Positions 35,221-44,176 of a stretch of DNA of 64,000 nt are shown here, piece by piece. How positions within the stretch are numbered: position 1 is the first letter of the stretch; each line of letters begins with the position of its first letter. Source of the stretch: Janthinobacterium sp. 67 (GTDB lineage: Bacteria > Pseudomonadota > Gammaproteobacteria > Burkholderiales > Burkholderiaceae_D); assembly GCF_002797895.1 (NCBI RefSeq), contig NZ_PGES01000001.1, forward strand, positions 1,612,001 through 1,676,000, given 5' to 3'. The notes below the pieces were generated by a model. It saw only the letters and a program-made list of their open reading frames with translations. It did no database searches and was not told the DNA's origin. Position numbers and translations under genes: made by a program.

Positions 35221-37176
35221 ATGAATCAACACCCTATTCCTGTGCTGGCCTCCTGGGTCGCCCTCGCCTGCAGCACCGTGCTGTCCGGTTGCGCCTCGCA
35301 TCAAATGCCGCTGTCGCCTGCCCACCTCAATGCCGCGCCCGTCCCCGGCGGCGCCATTCCCGAACCGGTGCAGCAAAGCAGCGCGCTGGCCGCGCCCCTG
35401 CCCGCGCCGAAAGTGGAAACCTACAGCGTTACCGTGCACAAGGTGCCCGTGCAATCGCTGCTGTTTGCACTCGCGCGCGACGCGGGCATGAATATCGACA
35501 TCCACCCGCAGATCGAAGGCAGCGTCACCCTGAATGCGCTGAACCAGACCCTGCCGCAATTGCTGGCGCGTATCGGCAAGCAAGTCGATATGCGCTACGA
35601 AATCGATGGCAAGAACCTGACGGTGCTGCCCGATGCGCCCGTGTGGCGCAATTACAAGGTCGATTACGTCAACATGGCGCGCAGCACCAACAGCAGCGTG
35701 AATATCGCCACGCAAATTTCCACGGCGGGCGGCGGGTCGAACAACGCCAGCAACCCGGTCGGCGGCACGCAAGGCAGCGGCGGCAATGGCAATAACAACT
35801 CGACCACCCTGGTCGTGAATCGTTCGGAAAATAATTTCTGGTACAGCCTGGAAAAGAATATCCGCGACCTGCTGCGCGAGACGACGCTCAACGACGTGCA
35901 GGTGGACCCGCTGGCGCAGCTGAACCAGCAATTGACGAATGCCCAGGGGAATGCGCAAGGCCAGCAGGGACAAGCGGGCCAGCCAGGACAGCCGGGACAG
36001 CAGCAGAATCAGGCCGGCAATCAATACGGCAGCCAGGCGCCGATGCAGACTGGCGGCCAGTATGCGCCAGGCCAGCAGCAGGCGCCCATCCAGAACGCGA
36101 ATCCTGGCCAGTCACTCGATGCGAACGGCATGCCGCTGCTGAAACTGGCCAACAAGGGCAGCCCCTCGTCCGTCGTCGTCAACGTGGAAGGCGGCTTGAT
36201 CGCCGTGCGCGCGACGGGCCGCCAGCACGAAAAAGTCGCCGAATTCCTCGACGCCGTGGTGCATAGCGCCAAACGGCAAGTGCTGATCGAGGCGACCATC
36301 CTCGAAGTGCGCCTGAGCAATGAATACCAGCAAGGCATCAACTGGTCGCGCCTGACGGGCAACCTGAGCCTGACGCAGAAGCAGGTGGGCACCTCTGCGC
36401 TCAGCAGCGGCGTCACGCCCGGCTCCACGCCCGGCATCTTCGTGCTCGATTACCTGAAGGACAGTTTCAGAACGACCATCCAGCTGCTGGAATCATTCGG
36501 CAAGGTGAAAGTGCTGTCCAGCCCGAAGATCAGCGTGCTCAACAACCAGACGGCCATGCTGAAGGTGGTCGACAACAACGTCTTCTTTACCATCAAGGTG
36601 ACGCCCGCCGTGGTCAGCTCGACGGGCACCATCACCACGCCGGCCACCTATGAGTCGAAGCTGGAAACCGTGCCCGTCGGCTTCGTCATGAGCGTCACGC
36701 CGCAGATTTCCGACAGCGATGAAGTGACCCTGAACGTGCGCCCCACCATCACGCGCATCGTCGGTTACGTGCAAGACCCGAATCCGGCCCTGGCCACGGC
36801 CAGCGTGATCAGCAGGGTACCCGTGATCCAGGCGCGCGAACTGGAGTCGATCATGAAAGTGGGCAATGGCCAGATCGCCGTCATGGGCGGCCTGATGCAA
36901 GATTCCGTCGACAATGCCAAGGATGGCGTGCCCGGCCTGTCCAGCCTGCCCCTGGTCGGCAATTTGTTCACCTATCGTAACGAAGCAAGCAGCAAGACGG
37001 AACTGGTGATCTTCATGCGCCCCGTCGTGGTCAAGGATGCCAGCATCGAGGGCGATTACCGCGACTACCGCTACCTGCTGCCCGGCCAGGCGCCGCTCAA
37101 CAGCCAGCCATACACGGATGGCCCGCCGGCGCCGGCCGTCCAGCCGCAGGCACGCCTGCAGGGAGACTTTCCATGA
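35221..37176 (+). CDS. MshL-like secretin of the second machine
   Basis: A 651-residue lipoprotein secretin: signal with lipobox VLSGC (Cys24), STN/N0 domain (YSVTVHKVPVQSLLFALARD, about residues 60-140), a Thr/Ser/Asn stretch, and an unusual Gln/Gly/Pro-rich low-complexity insert (about residues 240-295). The C-terminal secretin domain follows (VLSSPKISVLNNQTAMLKVV; LSSLPLVGNLF; VIFMRPVVV). The ATG at 35221 is chosen because it places the signal peptide first, with AAGGGCG upstream. It is clearly related to MshL at 17649 but divergent in the linker and N-terminus. Confidence 0.92.
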   Translation: MNQHPIPVLASWVALACSTVLSGCASHQMPLSPAHLNAAPVPGGAIPEPVQQSSALAAPLPAPKVETYSVTVHKVPVQSLLFALARDAGMNIDIHPQIEGSVTLNALNQTLPQLLARIGKQVDMRYEIDGKNLTVLPDAPVWRNYKVDYVNMARSTNSSVNIATQISTAGGGSNNASNPVGGTQGSGGNGNNNSTTLVVNRSENNFWYSLEKNIRDLLRETTLNDVQVDPLAQLNQQLTNAQGNAQGQQGQAGQPGQPGQQQNQAGNQYGSQAPMQTGGQYAPGQQQAPIQNANPGQSLDANGMPLLKLANKGSPSSVVVNVEGGLIAVRATGRQHEKVAEFLDAVVHSAKRQVLIEATILEVRLSNEYQQGINWSRLTGNLSLTQKQVGTSALSSGVTPGSTPGIFVLDYLKDSFRTTIQLLESFGKVKVLSSPKISVLNNQTAMLKVVDNNVFFTIKVTPAVVSSTGTITTPATYESKLETVPVGFVMSVTPQISDSDEVTLNVRPTITRIVGYVQDPNPALATASVISRVPVIQARELESIMKVGNGQIAVMGGLMQDSVDNAKDGVPGLSSLPLVGNLFTYRNEASSKTELVIFMRPVVVKDASIEGDYRDYRYLLPGQAPLNSQPYTDGPPAPAVQPQARLQGDFP

Positions 37177-38585
37177 GCTTGCTCATGCAGGCGCTCAAGA
37201 AGGCCGAGCGCGCCAAACAGAACAGCCTGTCCGACGAGGAACTGGAAAAGCCGTCCGAAGCCTACGACCAGGTGCTGGAACTGGCGCCGGCAGACGCCCC
37301 GCCGCCCCGTCCCGCGCCAGTTGCGCCGCCGCCCGTGCAGCCGGCAAGCGGCTTGAGCCTGGAACCGCTGGCGGACGCCCCCGCGCCGCAGCCGCAAGCC
37401 AGTGCCTCCCGGCCAAGCCCCCAGCCCGGTCCGCAGCAAGGCGCGCAGCCCGGTCCGCCCCCCGAGCCGCCGCGCGCCCGTGCGGAACCGCCGCCCGCCC
37501 GGCCCCGCGCCAGCCGCAGCAATCCGCCGCCGAAAGGTCCCACCGGCCCCATCAGCGTCGACCCGGCCACCGTGCGCCTGGCCGTGCTGCTGGCGATCCT
37601 GCTGCTGGTGGCCGGCTCCATGGCGTACTGGTATTGGCGCGCCAGCACCAGCCCCGGCGCGGGCGCCAACCTGCCCGGCGTGCCCATGCCGCTGACGGAT
37701 GCGCCGGGCACGGGCGGCGTTGCCGGTCCCGTCGTGGTGGCGCCAGCGGCCGGCGGCGCCATGCCGGAAGCCCCCGCACCCGCGCCGCTGCCGCAGGAGG
37801 CGCCGCGCGAACAGCGCCAGCAAGCGAACGCGGCTGAACAGCAGGCAATGATCCAGGCCGCCGCGCAAGCGGCCGTGGCCGCCCAGCTGGCGCAACTGCC
37901 GCCGCCTGCGCCGCCCAGCCTGCCGCAGGTGGCCGCGCCCGACAACAGCCAGATCCAGGTGCTGCGCAACGATACGGCGCCGCAGATCAACCCAGGCGTG
38001 CAACAAGCCTACCAGGCCTTCAACAGCGGACAGCTGGGCACGGCGCGCCAGCAATATGAAGCCGTGCTGCAGCAGGACGCCAACAACCGCGATGCGCTGC
38101 TGGGCCTGGCGGCCGTGGCCTTGCGCGAGAACCAGGGCGCGCAGGCGGCGGCCCTGTACGTGCGTTTGCTCGAGATCAATCCCGACGATGGCGTGGCGCT
38201 GGCCGGCCTGATCGGCCTGCGCCAGGGCGACGTCGTGCAAAGCGAGGCAAAACTGAAAGCCATCCTGGCGCGCAGCCCCGACAGCGGCCCCGTGCTGTTT
38301 GCACTGGGCAACGTGTACGCCAAGCAGCGCCGCTGGAACGACGCGCAGCAGCAATTTTTCCGCGCCTACAGCGCCGCGCCCGGCAATCCCGACTATGCCT
38401 TCAACCTGGCCGTGGGCCTGGACCGGCTGAACCAGCCCAAGCTGGCCGCCACCTACTACCAGCGCGCCTTGACCCTGGCGCAAACGGCGCCCGCCGCCTT
38501 CGACCAGGCCGTCGTGCAAACGCGCTTGCGCGAGCTGGCGGCCCCGGCCACCACCCCGGCCACCACCCCCCCCCGTCAGGAATAA
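37173..38585 (+). CDS. MshN-like TPR protein of the second machine
   Basis: A 470-residue bitopic protein starting MSLLMQALKKAERAKQ. It has a very Pro/Ala-rich cytoplasmic segment (residues ~40-125), one membrane helix (about 130-150), another Pro/Ala-rich stretch, then TPR repeats (QAYQAFNSGQLGTARQQYEA; VLFALGNVYAKQRRWNDAQQ). The long proline-rich region before the helix is different from MshN at 15646. It overlaps the secretin gene by 4 bp. A nine-C tract lies near its 3' end. Confidence 0.88.
   Translation: MSLLMQALKKAERAKQNSLSDEELEKPSEAYDQVLELAPADAPPPRPAPVAPPPVQPASGLSLEPLADAPAPQPQASASRPSPQPGPQQGAQPGPPPEPPRARAEPPPARPRASRSNPPPKGPTGPISVDPATVRLAVLLAILLLVAGSMAYWYWRASTSPGAGANLPGVPMPLTDAPGTGGVAGPVVVAPAAGGAMPEAPAPAPLPQEAPREQRQQANAAEQQAMIQAAAQAAVAAQLAQLPPPAPPSLPQVAAPDNSQIQVLRNDTAPQINPGVQQAYQAFNSGQLGTARQQYEAVLQQDANNRDALLGLAAVALRENQGAQAAALYVRLLEINPDDGVALAGLIGLRQGDVVQSEAKLKAILARSPDSGPVLFALGNVYAKQRRWNDAQQQFFRAYSAAPGNPDYAFNLAVGLDRLNQPKLAATYYQRALTLAQTAPAAFDQAVVQTRLRELAAPATTPATTPPRQE
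38566..38574 (+). repeat. Nine-cytosine homopolymer at the end of the MshN-like gene
   Basis: Nine consecutive C, preceded by an imperfect 12-bp duplication (GGCCACCACCCC twice), about five codons before the stop. Homopolymers of this length are slippage-prone. A shift would change only the last residues and the stop position, close to the start of the next gene. Confidence 0.7.
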
Positions 38586-38592
38586 GCATTAC

Positions 38593-40296
38593 ATGGCAGA
38601 ACAGGCAAAACTTCCGCTCGGCAAATTGCTGATCCAGAAAGGCGTGATCAGCGAAGACCAGTTGCGCATCGCCCTGATCGAGCAGCGGCGCAGCAGCGAA
38701 CCGCTGGGCAAGCTGCTGATCACATTGGGCTTCGTCACGGAAGCGACCGTGCGCGAGGCGCTCAGCGAAAACCTGAAACAGGTCAGCGCGGACTTGTCGA
38801 GCCTGGTGGTCGACGCCATTGCCTTGAAACTGATCCCGAAGGACGTGGCCAAGCGCTACCGCGTCTTCCCCATCGTCTACGAACGCCAGGCGGACAATCT
38901 GATACTGGCCATGGCCGACACCAGCAACATCGTCGCGCTCGACCAGATCAGCGCCATGCTGGTCAAGGGCATCACGATTTCCACGGTGCTCGTCAACGAA
39001 TCCGATATTTCGCGCGCCATCGACCAGTACTATGGCTTTGAACTGTCGATCGACGGCATCCTGCACGAGATCGAAACGGGCGAAGTCAGCTATCAAAGCA
39101 TGGCCTCGCCATCGGACGAGTACAGCCAGCCCATGGTGCGCCTGATCGACGCGTTGCTGGCCGACGCCGTGCAGAACGGCGCGTCGGACCTCCATTTCGA
39201 GCCGGAACAGTCGTTCCTGCGCATCCGCTACCGCATCGACGGCATCCTGCGGCAAATCCGCAGCCTGCACAAATCGTACTGGCCGGCCATGGCCGTGCGC
39301 CTGAAGGTGATGTCGAACATGAATATCGCCGAGGCGCGCGCGCCGCAGGATGGGCGCATCAGCATCAAGTTTTCCGGGCGACAGATCGACTTCCGCGCGT
39401 CGGCGCAGCCCACCACGCATGGCGAAAACTTCGTGCTGCGCGTGCTGGACCGCCAGAAAGGCATCGTGCCGCTCGACGCCCTGGGCCTGGCCGAGGCGGA
39501 ACTGAACTTGCTCAAACTGATGATCGCGCGGCCCGACGGCGTGATCCTCGTGACCGGCCCGACGGGCAGTGGCAAGACGACGACCTTGTATTCGATCATC
39601 AACCACATCAATACGGAAAGCGTCAACATCATGACGCTCGAAGACCCGGTCGAGTATCCGATGAACATGATACGCCAGACCTCCGTCAACGAATCCGTCA
39701 AGCTGGGCTTTGCCGACGGCATCCGCTCGATGATGCGGCAAGACCCGGACATCATTTTAGTGGGCGAGATCCGCGACCGCGAAACGGCGGAAATGGCCTT
39801 TGCCGCCGCCATGACGGGCCACCAGGTGTATTCCACCCTGCACACGAACTCGTCCATCGGCTCCATCTCGCGCCTGCTCGATATCGGCATCCTGCCCGAC
39901 ATCATGGCCGGCAACATCATCGGCATCGTGGCGCAGCGCCTCGTACGCCGCCTTTGTCCGCATTGCAAGGAAACCGTAATCGCCGACGACGTCGAGCGCC
40001 GCCTGCTGGGCCTGGCGGCAACCGACGCGCCCGTGTCCATCTGCCGCGCCGTCGGCTGCGAGCGTTGCGCGCACCAGGGCTACAAGGGCCGCCTGGCCAT
40101 CATGGAAATCCTCAAGATGACGGCCGAGCTCGACGAATTGACGGCGCGCCGCGCCAGTTCGCGCGAACTGAAGAACGCGGCGCGCGCGGCCGGTTTCAAG
40201 GGCATCGTCGACGACGGCGTGCGCCGCGTGATGGAAGGCGTCACCACCCTGGAAGAAGTGGGCCGCGTGGTCGACCTGACGGAAAGGCTGGCCTGA
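38593..40296 (+). CDS. MshE-like assembly ATPase of the second machine
   Basis: A 567-residue GspE/PilB-family ATPase, the same length as MshE. Walker A GPTGSGKT (322-329), Walker B region DPDIILVGEIRD, and Cys pairs CPHC and CERC are intact, so it should be active. The two MshEN-like motifs begin LPLGKLLIQKG and EPLGKLLITLG; Pro8 replaces the Arg that contacts cyclic-di-GMP, and the second motif ends in Asn instead of Gln. c-di-GMP binding is therefore probably weak or lost. Confidence 0.93.
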   Translation: MAEQAKLPLGKLLIQKGVISEDQLRIALIEQRRSSEPLGKLLITLGFVTEATVREALSENLKQVSADLSSLVVDAIALKLIPKDVAKRYRVFPIVYERQADNLILAMADTSNIVALDQISAMLVKGITISTVLVNESDISRAIDQYYGFELSIDGILHEIETGEVSYQSMASPSDEYSQPMVRLIDALLADAVQNGASDLHFEPEQSFLRIRYRIDGILRQIRSLHKSYWPAMAVRLKVMSNMNIAEARAPQDGRISIKFSGRQIDFRASAQPTTHGENFVLRVLDRQKGIVPLDALGLAEAELNLLKLMIARPDGVILVTGPTGSGKTTTLYSIINHINTESVNIMTLEDPVEYPMNMIRQTSVNESVKLGFADGIRSMMRQDPDIILVGEIRDRETAEMAFAAAMTGHQVYSTLHTNSSIGSISRLLDIGILPDIMAGNIIGIVAQRLVRRLCPHCKETVIADDVERRLLGLAATDAPVSICRAVGCERCAHQGYKGRLAIMEILKMTAELDELTARRASSRELKNAARAAGFKGIVDDGVRRVMEGVTTLEEVGRVVDLTERLA

Positions 40297-41501
40297 TGGC
40301 GCAATATGTCTACCGCGCCATGGATGCCGCCGGCACATTGATTCCCGGCAGCATGGAGGCGGCCAACGTGCCGGACCTGGAAGCGCGCCTGCACCGCATG
40401 CAGCTCGACTTGATCGACTGCAAGATCACGGGCCAGTACCTGGTGCTGCTGGGTAAACGGGTCATCCACCGCCGCGACCTCATCAATTTCTGCTTCCACA
40501 TGGAGCAATTGACGGGCGCGGGCGTACCCATCCTGGAAGGCTTGAACGACTTGCGCGAAAGCACGGACCACCCGCGCCTGCGCGAAGTCGTCACGGACCT
40601 GATCGAAAGCATCGAGGGCGGCCTGCCCCTGTCGGGCGCACTGGCCCAGCACGGCGACATCTTCGACGCCACGTTCACGAGCCTGATACTGGCGGGCGAA
40701 CAGAGCGGCAAGATCGCCGAGGTCTTCAAGAATCTGTCCGAAAGTCTGAAATGGCAGGACGAGCTGGCGTCGCAGACGCGCAAGATCGTCATGTACCCGA
40801 TCATCGTGGCCATCGTCGTGGCGGCCGTGACGTTTTTCCTGATGATCTATCTGGTGCCCCAGCTGACGGCTTTTATTCGCAACATGGGCGGCGAGCTGCC
40901 GCTGCACACGCGCGTGTTGATTTTTGTCTCGAATGTGTTCATCGATTACTGGTATGTGCTGCTGGCCTTGCCCGTGCTGCTGTTCTTCGGCCTGCGCGCG
41001 CTCATCCGCCGCAGCGAAAGCGCCCGCTATGCCTGGGACGGCTTGAAGCTGCGGCTGTGGCTGGTCGGCCCCGTGCTGCACAAGATCATCCTGGCCCGCT
41101 TCGCCACGTTTTTCGCCCTCATGTATGCTTCCGGCATCACGATACTCGAATGCATCCGCCTGTCCGAAGGCATCGCCGGCAACCAGGTGGTGGCGGCCGG
41201 CCTGCGTCGCGCCGCCCAGCTGATCAGCGAGGGCTACGGCGTCACGTCCGCCTTCCAGCACACGGGCATCTTCCCGCCGCTGGTGATCCGCATGCTGAAG
41301 GTGGGCGAGGCGACGGGTTCGCTGGACACGGCCTTGCGCAATGTCAGCTATTTTTACAACCGCGAAGTGAAGGAATTGATTGAGAAAGTGCAAGCCATGA
41401 TCGAGCCGGCCATGACGGTCATCCTGGGCCTGCTGCTGGGCTGGATCATGCTGTCGGTGCTGGGGCCGATCTACGACACCATCAGTACAATCAAGACCTG
41501 A
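40296..41501 (+). CDS. PilC/GspF-type platform protein of the second machine
   Basis: A 401-residue polytopic protein with two T2SSF domains (FCFHMEQLTGAGVPILEGL; FFALMYASGITILECIRL) and three hydrophobic helices. The start overlaps the ATPase stop in TGATG. Its N-terminus (MAQYVYRAMDAAGTLIPG) matches GspF/PilC. Partner of the ATPase encoded upstream. Confidence 0.94.
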   Translation: MAQYVYRAMDAAGTLIPGSMEAANVPDLEARLHRMQLDLIDCKITGQYLVLLGKRVIHRRDLINFCFHMEQLTGAGVPILEGLNDLRESTDHPRLREVVTDLIESIEGGLPLSGALAQHGDIFDATFTSLILAGEQSGKIAEVFKNLSESLKWQDELASQTRKIVMYPIIVAIVVAAVTFFLMIYLVPQLTAFIRNMGGELPLHTRVLIFVSNVFIDYWYVLLALPVLLFFGLRALIRRSESARYAWDGLKLRLWLVGPVLHKIILARFATFFALMYASGITILECIRLSEGIAGNQVVAAGLRRAAQLISEGYGVTSAFQHTGIFPPLVIRMLKVGEATGSLDTALRNVSYFYNREVKELIEKVQAMIEPAMTVILGLLLGWIMLSVLGPIYDTISTIKT

Positions 41502-41508
41502 GGCCGCC

Positions 41509-43074
41509 GTGTTCCGCAAACAATTACTCTACATCACCAGCGACGCCCTGTGCGCCTACGACTGGAACCACGGCGTGCTGGGCCCGGGCCATACCTTCCC
41601 TGCCAGCGCGGCCGGGCTGGACGGCTTCGCCGCGTGGCTGGAAGACCCGCAGGCGCACCGGCTGGACGTGCCCGCCTACCTGCTGACGGACTTGATCGAG
41701 GAAGATTTCCAGCACCAGTTGCTGCCCCACGTGCGCGGCAAGGCGGGCCGTGCCTTGCTCGATCGGCGCAAGCAGCAATTGCACCGCGATACGCCCTACC
41801 GGGGCAGCGCCCTGCTGGGCCGCGAAAGCACGGGCCGCCACGACGACCAGGTGCTGTTCTTTGCGTTGACGAACCCGTCCTTGCTGCAGCCGTGGACGGA
41901 GGCGCTCGAACACTTGCGCGTGCCCGTGGCCGGCATTTATTCGACCAGCCTGCTCAGTATCGCGCTCGTCAAGAAACTGTCGATCGCGCACGAACACCTG
42001 CTGCTGGTGACGCAGCAATCGGGCGGCTTGCGGCAAAGTTACTATGAAAAGGGCCAGCTGCGCTTTTCGCGCCAGACGGCCACCATCGCACTCGACGGCG
42101 TGGCCGTGAATATCGCGCTGGAAACGGAAAAGACGCGGCAATTTCTCACCAGCACGCGCATGCTGGCGCGCGGCGACGTCCTGAATACCGTCATCCTCGC
42201 GCCGGCGCCGCAGATCGCCAAGCTCGAATTGCTGTGCGATAACGGTGTCGAAGTGGCTTACCATTTCATCGACCTGCAGCTGGCCGGCGAACGGGTGGGC
42301 TTGCGCCGCACGCCGGCGCTGGCCGACGAATTGCTGCTGACCTTGCTGGGCAAGCATCCACCGCCCAGCCACTATCCACCGGGCGCACTGGCCCGCTACT
42401 ACCACTTCCAGCGCGCGCGCAAGACGCTGTATGGCGCCAGCGCGCTGATCGGCGCATCGGCAGCCCTGTGGTGCGCGATTAACTTGCTTGGCGGGATAGC
42501 CGACGGGGCCGCCACGCAGCGCCTGGCGCAGGAAACGGCGTCCTACCAGGAGCGCTACCGCAGCGTCATGTCGACCCAGCCGCCGGCGCCGGCCAAGACG
42601 CAGAACATGAAAGTGGCCGTGACGCTGGGCCACATGATCGCCAGCCAGGCGCCCGAACCGGGCAGGCTGCTGGGCGTGCTGAGCGCGGCGCTGGACCAGG
42701 CGCCGCAAGTCAAGCTGGGCCAGTTGCAGTGGAATGCGGGCCCGGCGCCCGCGCGCGCGCCCGGCGGCCAGCCACAGCCGCTACAGCAAGGCAAGGGCGC
42801 GCCGCCCGGCAGCGCCCTGGCCGGCATTCCCGTCGCGCCGCCGCAGGCGCTGCGCCTGGAAGCGGACGTGGACATGCCGAACAACGACTACCGCGCGGCC
42901 CTGTCCGCCATCACGTCCTTCGCGCAAACCTTGGCGCGCCAGCCCGGCCTGCGGGTGGCGATCGAGGAAGCGCCGCTGGACTTGCGTTCCAGCGCCAGCC
43001 TGTCCGGCAAGAGCGTCACGCCGGCCCCGGCCAGCCAGGCCCGCTTCACCCTTTTGCTCGCGTGGCAGCCATGA
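41509..43074 (+). CDS. Fused PilM-PilN-like (GspL-like) protein
   Basis: A 521-residue protein starting at GTG. The first ~300 residues resemble a cytoplasmic PilM/MshI-type domain (LLYITSDALCAYDW; VLFFALTNPSLLQPW). One membrane helix follows (about 306-328), then a periplasmic PilN/GspL-like part with Pro/Ala-rich insert (MKVAVTLGHMIASQAPEPGR; ALRLEADVDMPNNDYRAAL). The MSHA locus on the other strand encodes these as two separate proteins. It overlaps the next gene by 4 bp. Confidence 0.8.
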   Translation: MFRKQLLYITSDALCAYDWNHGVLGPGHTFPASAAGLDGFAAWLEDPQAHRLDVPAYLLTDLIEEDFQHQLLPHVRGKAGRALLDRRKQQLHRDTPYRGSALLGRESTGRHDDQVLFFALTNPSLLQPWTEALEHLRVPVAGIYSTSLLSIALVKKLSIAHEHLLLVTQQSGGLRQSYYEKGQLRFSRQTATIALDGVAVNIALETEKTRQFLTSTRMLARGDVLNTVILAPAPQIAKLELLCDNGVEVAYHFIDLQLAGERVGLRRTPALADELLLTLLGKHPPPSHYPPGALARYYHFQRARKTLYGASALIGASAALWCAINLLGGIADGAATQRLAQETASYQERYRSVMSTQPPAPAKTQNMKVAVTLGHMIASQAPEPGRLLGVLSAALDQAPQVKLGQLQWNAGPAPARAPGGQPQPLQQGKGAPPGSALAGIPVAPPQALRLEADVDMPNNDYRAALSAITSFAQTLARQPGLRVAIEEAPLDLRSSASLSGKSVTPAPASQARFTLLLAWQP

Positions 43075-43763
43075 GCGGCCCCGTCAAGCAGCCACCGCTG
43101 CCCGGCATGAAGAAAGCCGCGGCACCCGCGCGCGCCCTGCCCGCCTGGCTGGGCGAACTGCACCTGATACGCCGCGCCCTGCTGTGCTTTACGCTGACCA
43201 TGCTGGCCAGCCTGCTGCTGCTCAGCCTGAGCATCGCCTACCGCGAGCGCGAGGCGCAGCAGCTGGACCTGGCCCAGCGCACAAGCTCGGCGGCCGCGAC
43301 CCTGTTCAACCATGCGGAAGCGGAAAAGCAGGAAATCCGCGCCTACGAACCGCAATTCCTGGCCCTGCGCCAGCGCGGCCTGATCGGCGAGGAAAACCGC
43401 CTGGCGTGGATCGACGCCATCCGCCTGAGCCAGGAACAACGCAAGCTGTTGCCGATCAGCTATGACATCGGCCCGCAGCAAGTGCTGTCCGTGCCATTGC
43501 CCATGGTGATGGGCCAGTACCAGCTGCGCGGCAGCCAGATGCAGCTGCGCATGGATTTACTGCATGAAATGGATTTGCTGAACCTGTTCGACGACTTGCG
43601 CCAGGCCGGCTATTTCGCCGTGCAGGAATGCGCGCTCAAGCGCAGCGGAGCCGGTGTCGCGCCGGGCACAGGCGGCGCCATGCCCCCGGTCCTCAGCGCC
43701 GATTGCCGCCTGCTGTGGCTGACGCTGGGCAGCGTGGCCGTGCCCGTGCTGGGGCGGCCATGA
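43071..43763 (+). CDS. PilO/MshJ-like protein of the second machine
   Basis: A 230-residue bitopic protein: ~30-residue cytoplasmic tail, one membrane helix (about 34-57, RALLCFTLTMLASLLLLSLS), coiled coil, and a compact periplasmic domain with MQLRMDLLHEMDLLNLFDDL. This is the PilO/MshJ layout at the matching position in the operon. Start ATG overlaps the previous stop in ATGA. Confidence 0.8.
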   Translation: MSGPVKQPPLPGMKKAAAPARALPAWLGELHLIRRALLCFTLTMLASLLLLSLSIAYREREAQQLDLAQRTSSAAATLFNHAEAEKQEIRAYEPQFLALRQRGLIGEENRLAWIDAIRLSQEQRKLLPISYDIGPQQVLSVPLPMVMGQYQLRGSQMQLRMDLLHEMDLLNLFDDLRQAGYFAVQECALKRSGAGVAPGTGGAMPPVLSADCRLLWLTLGSVAVPVLGRP

Positions 43764-44176
43764 AGCGCGCCGTCCTCCTGTGTGCGCTGCTGGCCGGTGC
43801 CGTGCCTTCCATCCAGGCCCAGGGGCCGCAGCTGGGGCGTCTGTTTTCCACGCCGGAACAGCGCAGTGCGCTCGATGCGCAGCGCTATGGCAAGCCGGCG
43901 GCCGACCCCGCCTTGGCGGCGCCGCCTGCGCCACCACCGCCGCCACCGCCCGGCCCGCCCGTCGAATTGAATGGCGTGATGCAGCGCAGCAGCGGGCGCT
44001 CCACCGTCTGGCTGAACCAGGCGCCGCAAAACGAGCCGCACAACAGCCTGGCGCGCGGCAAGGACAACACCTTGAGCCTGACCCTGTCGAACGGCCAGGT
44101 GGTGCTGCTGAAGTCGGGCCAGCGCTATGACCCGGCCAGCGGCACGGTCACCGAGGCGCAGGAGACGCGGCCATGA
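43760..44176 (+). CDS. MshK-like periplasmic protein of the second machine
   Basis: A 138-residue exported protein with a signal peptide (MKRAVLLCALLAGAVPSIQA), the block LGRLFSTPEQRSALDAQRYG seen near MSHA/T4P genes, a run of eight prolines around residue 60, and a C-terminal beta domain (LSLTLSNGQVVLLKSGQRYD). The position after the PilO-like gene matches mshK/pilP. ATGA overlaps on both sides. Confidence 0.75.
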   Translation: MKRAVLLCALLAGAVPSIQAQGPQLGRLFSTPEQRSALDAQRYGKPAADPALAAPPAPPPPPPPGPPVELNGVMQRSSGRSTVWLNQAPQNEPHNSLARGKDNTLSLTLSNGQVVLLKSGQRYDPASGTVTEAQETRP

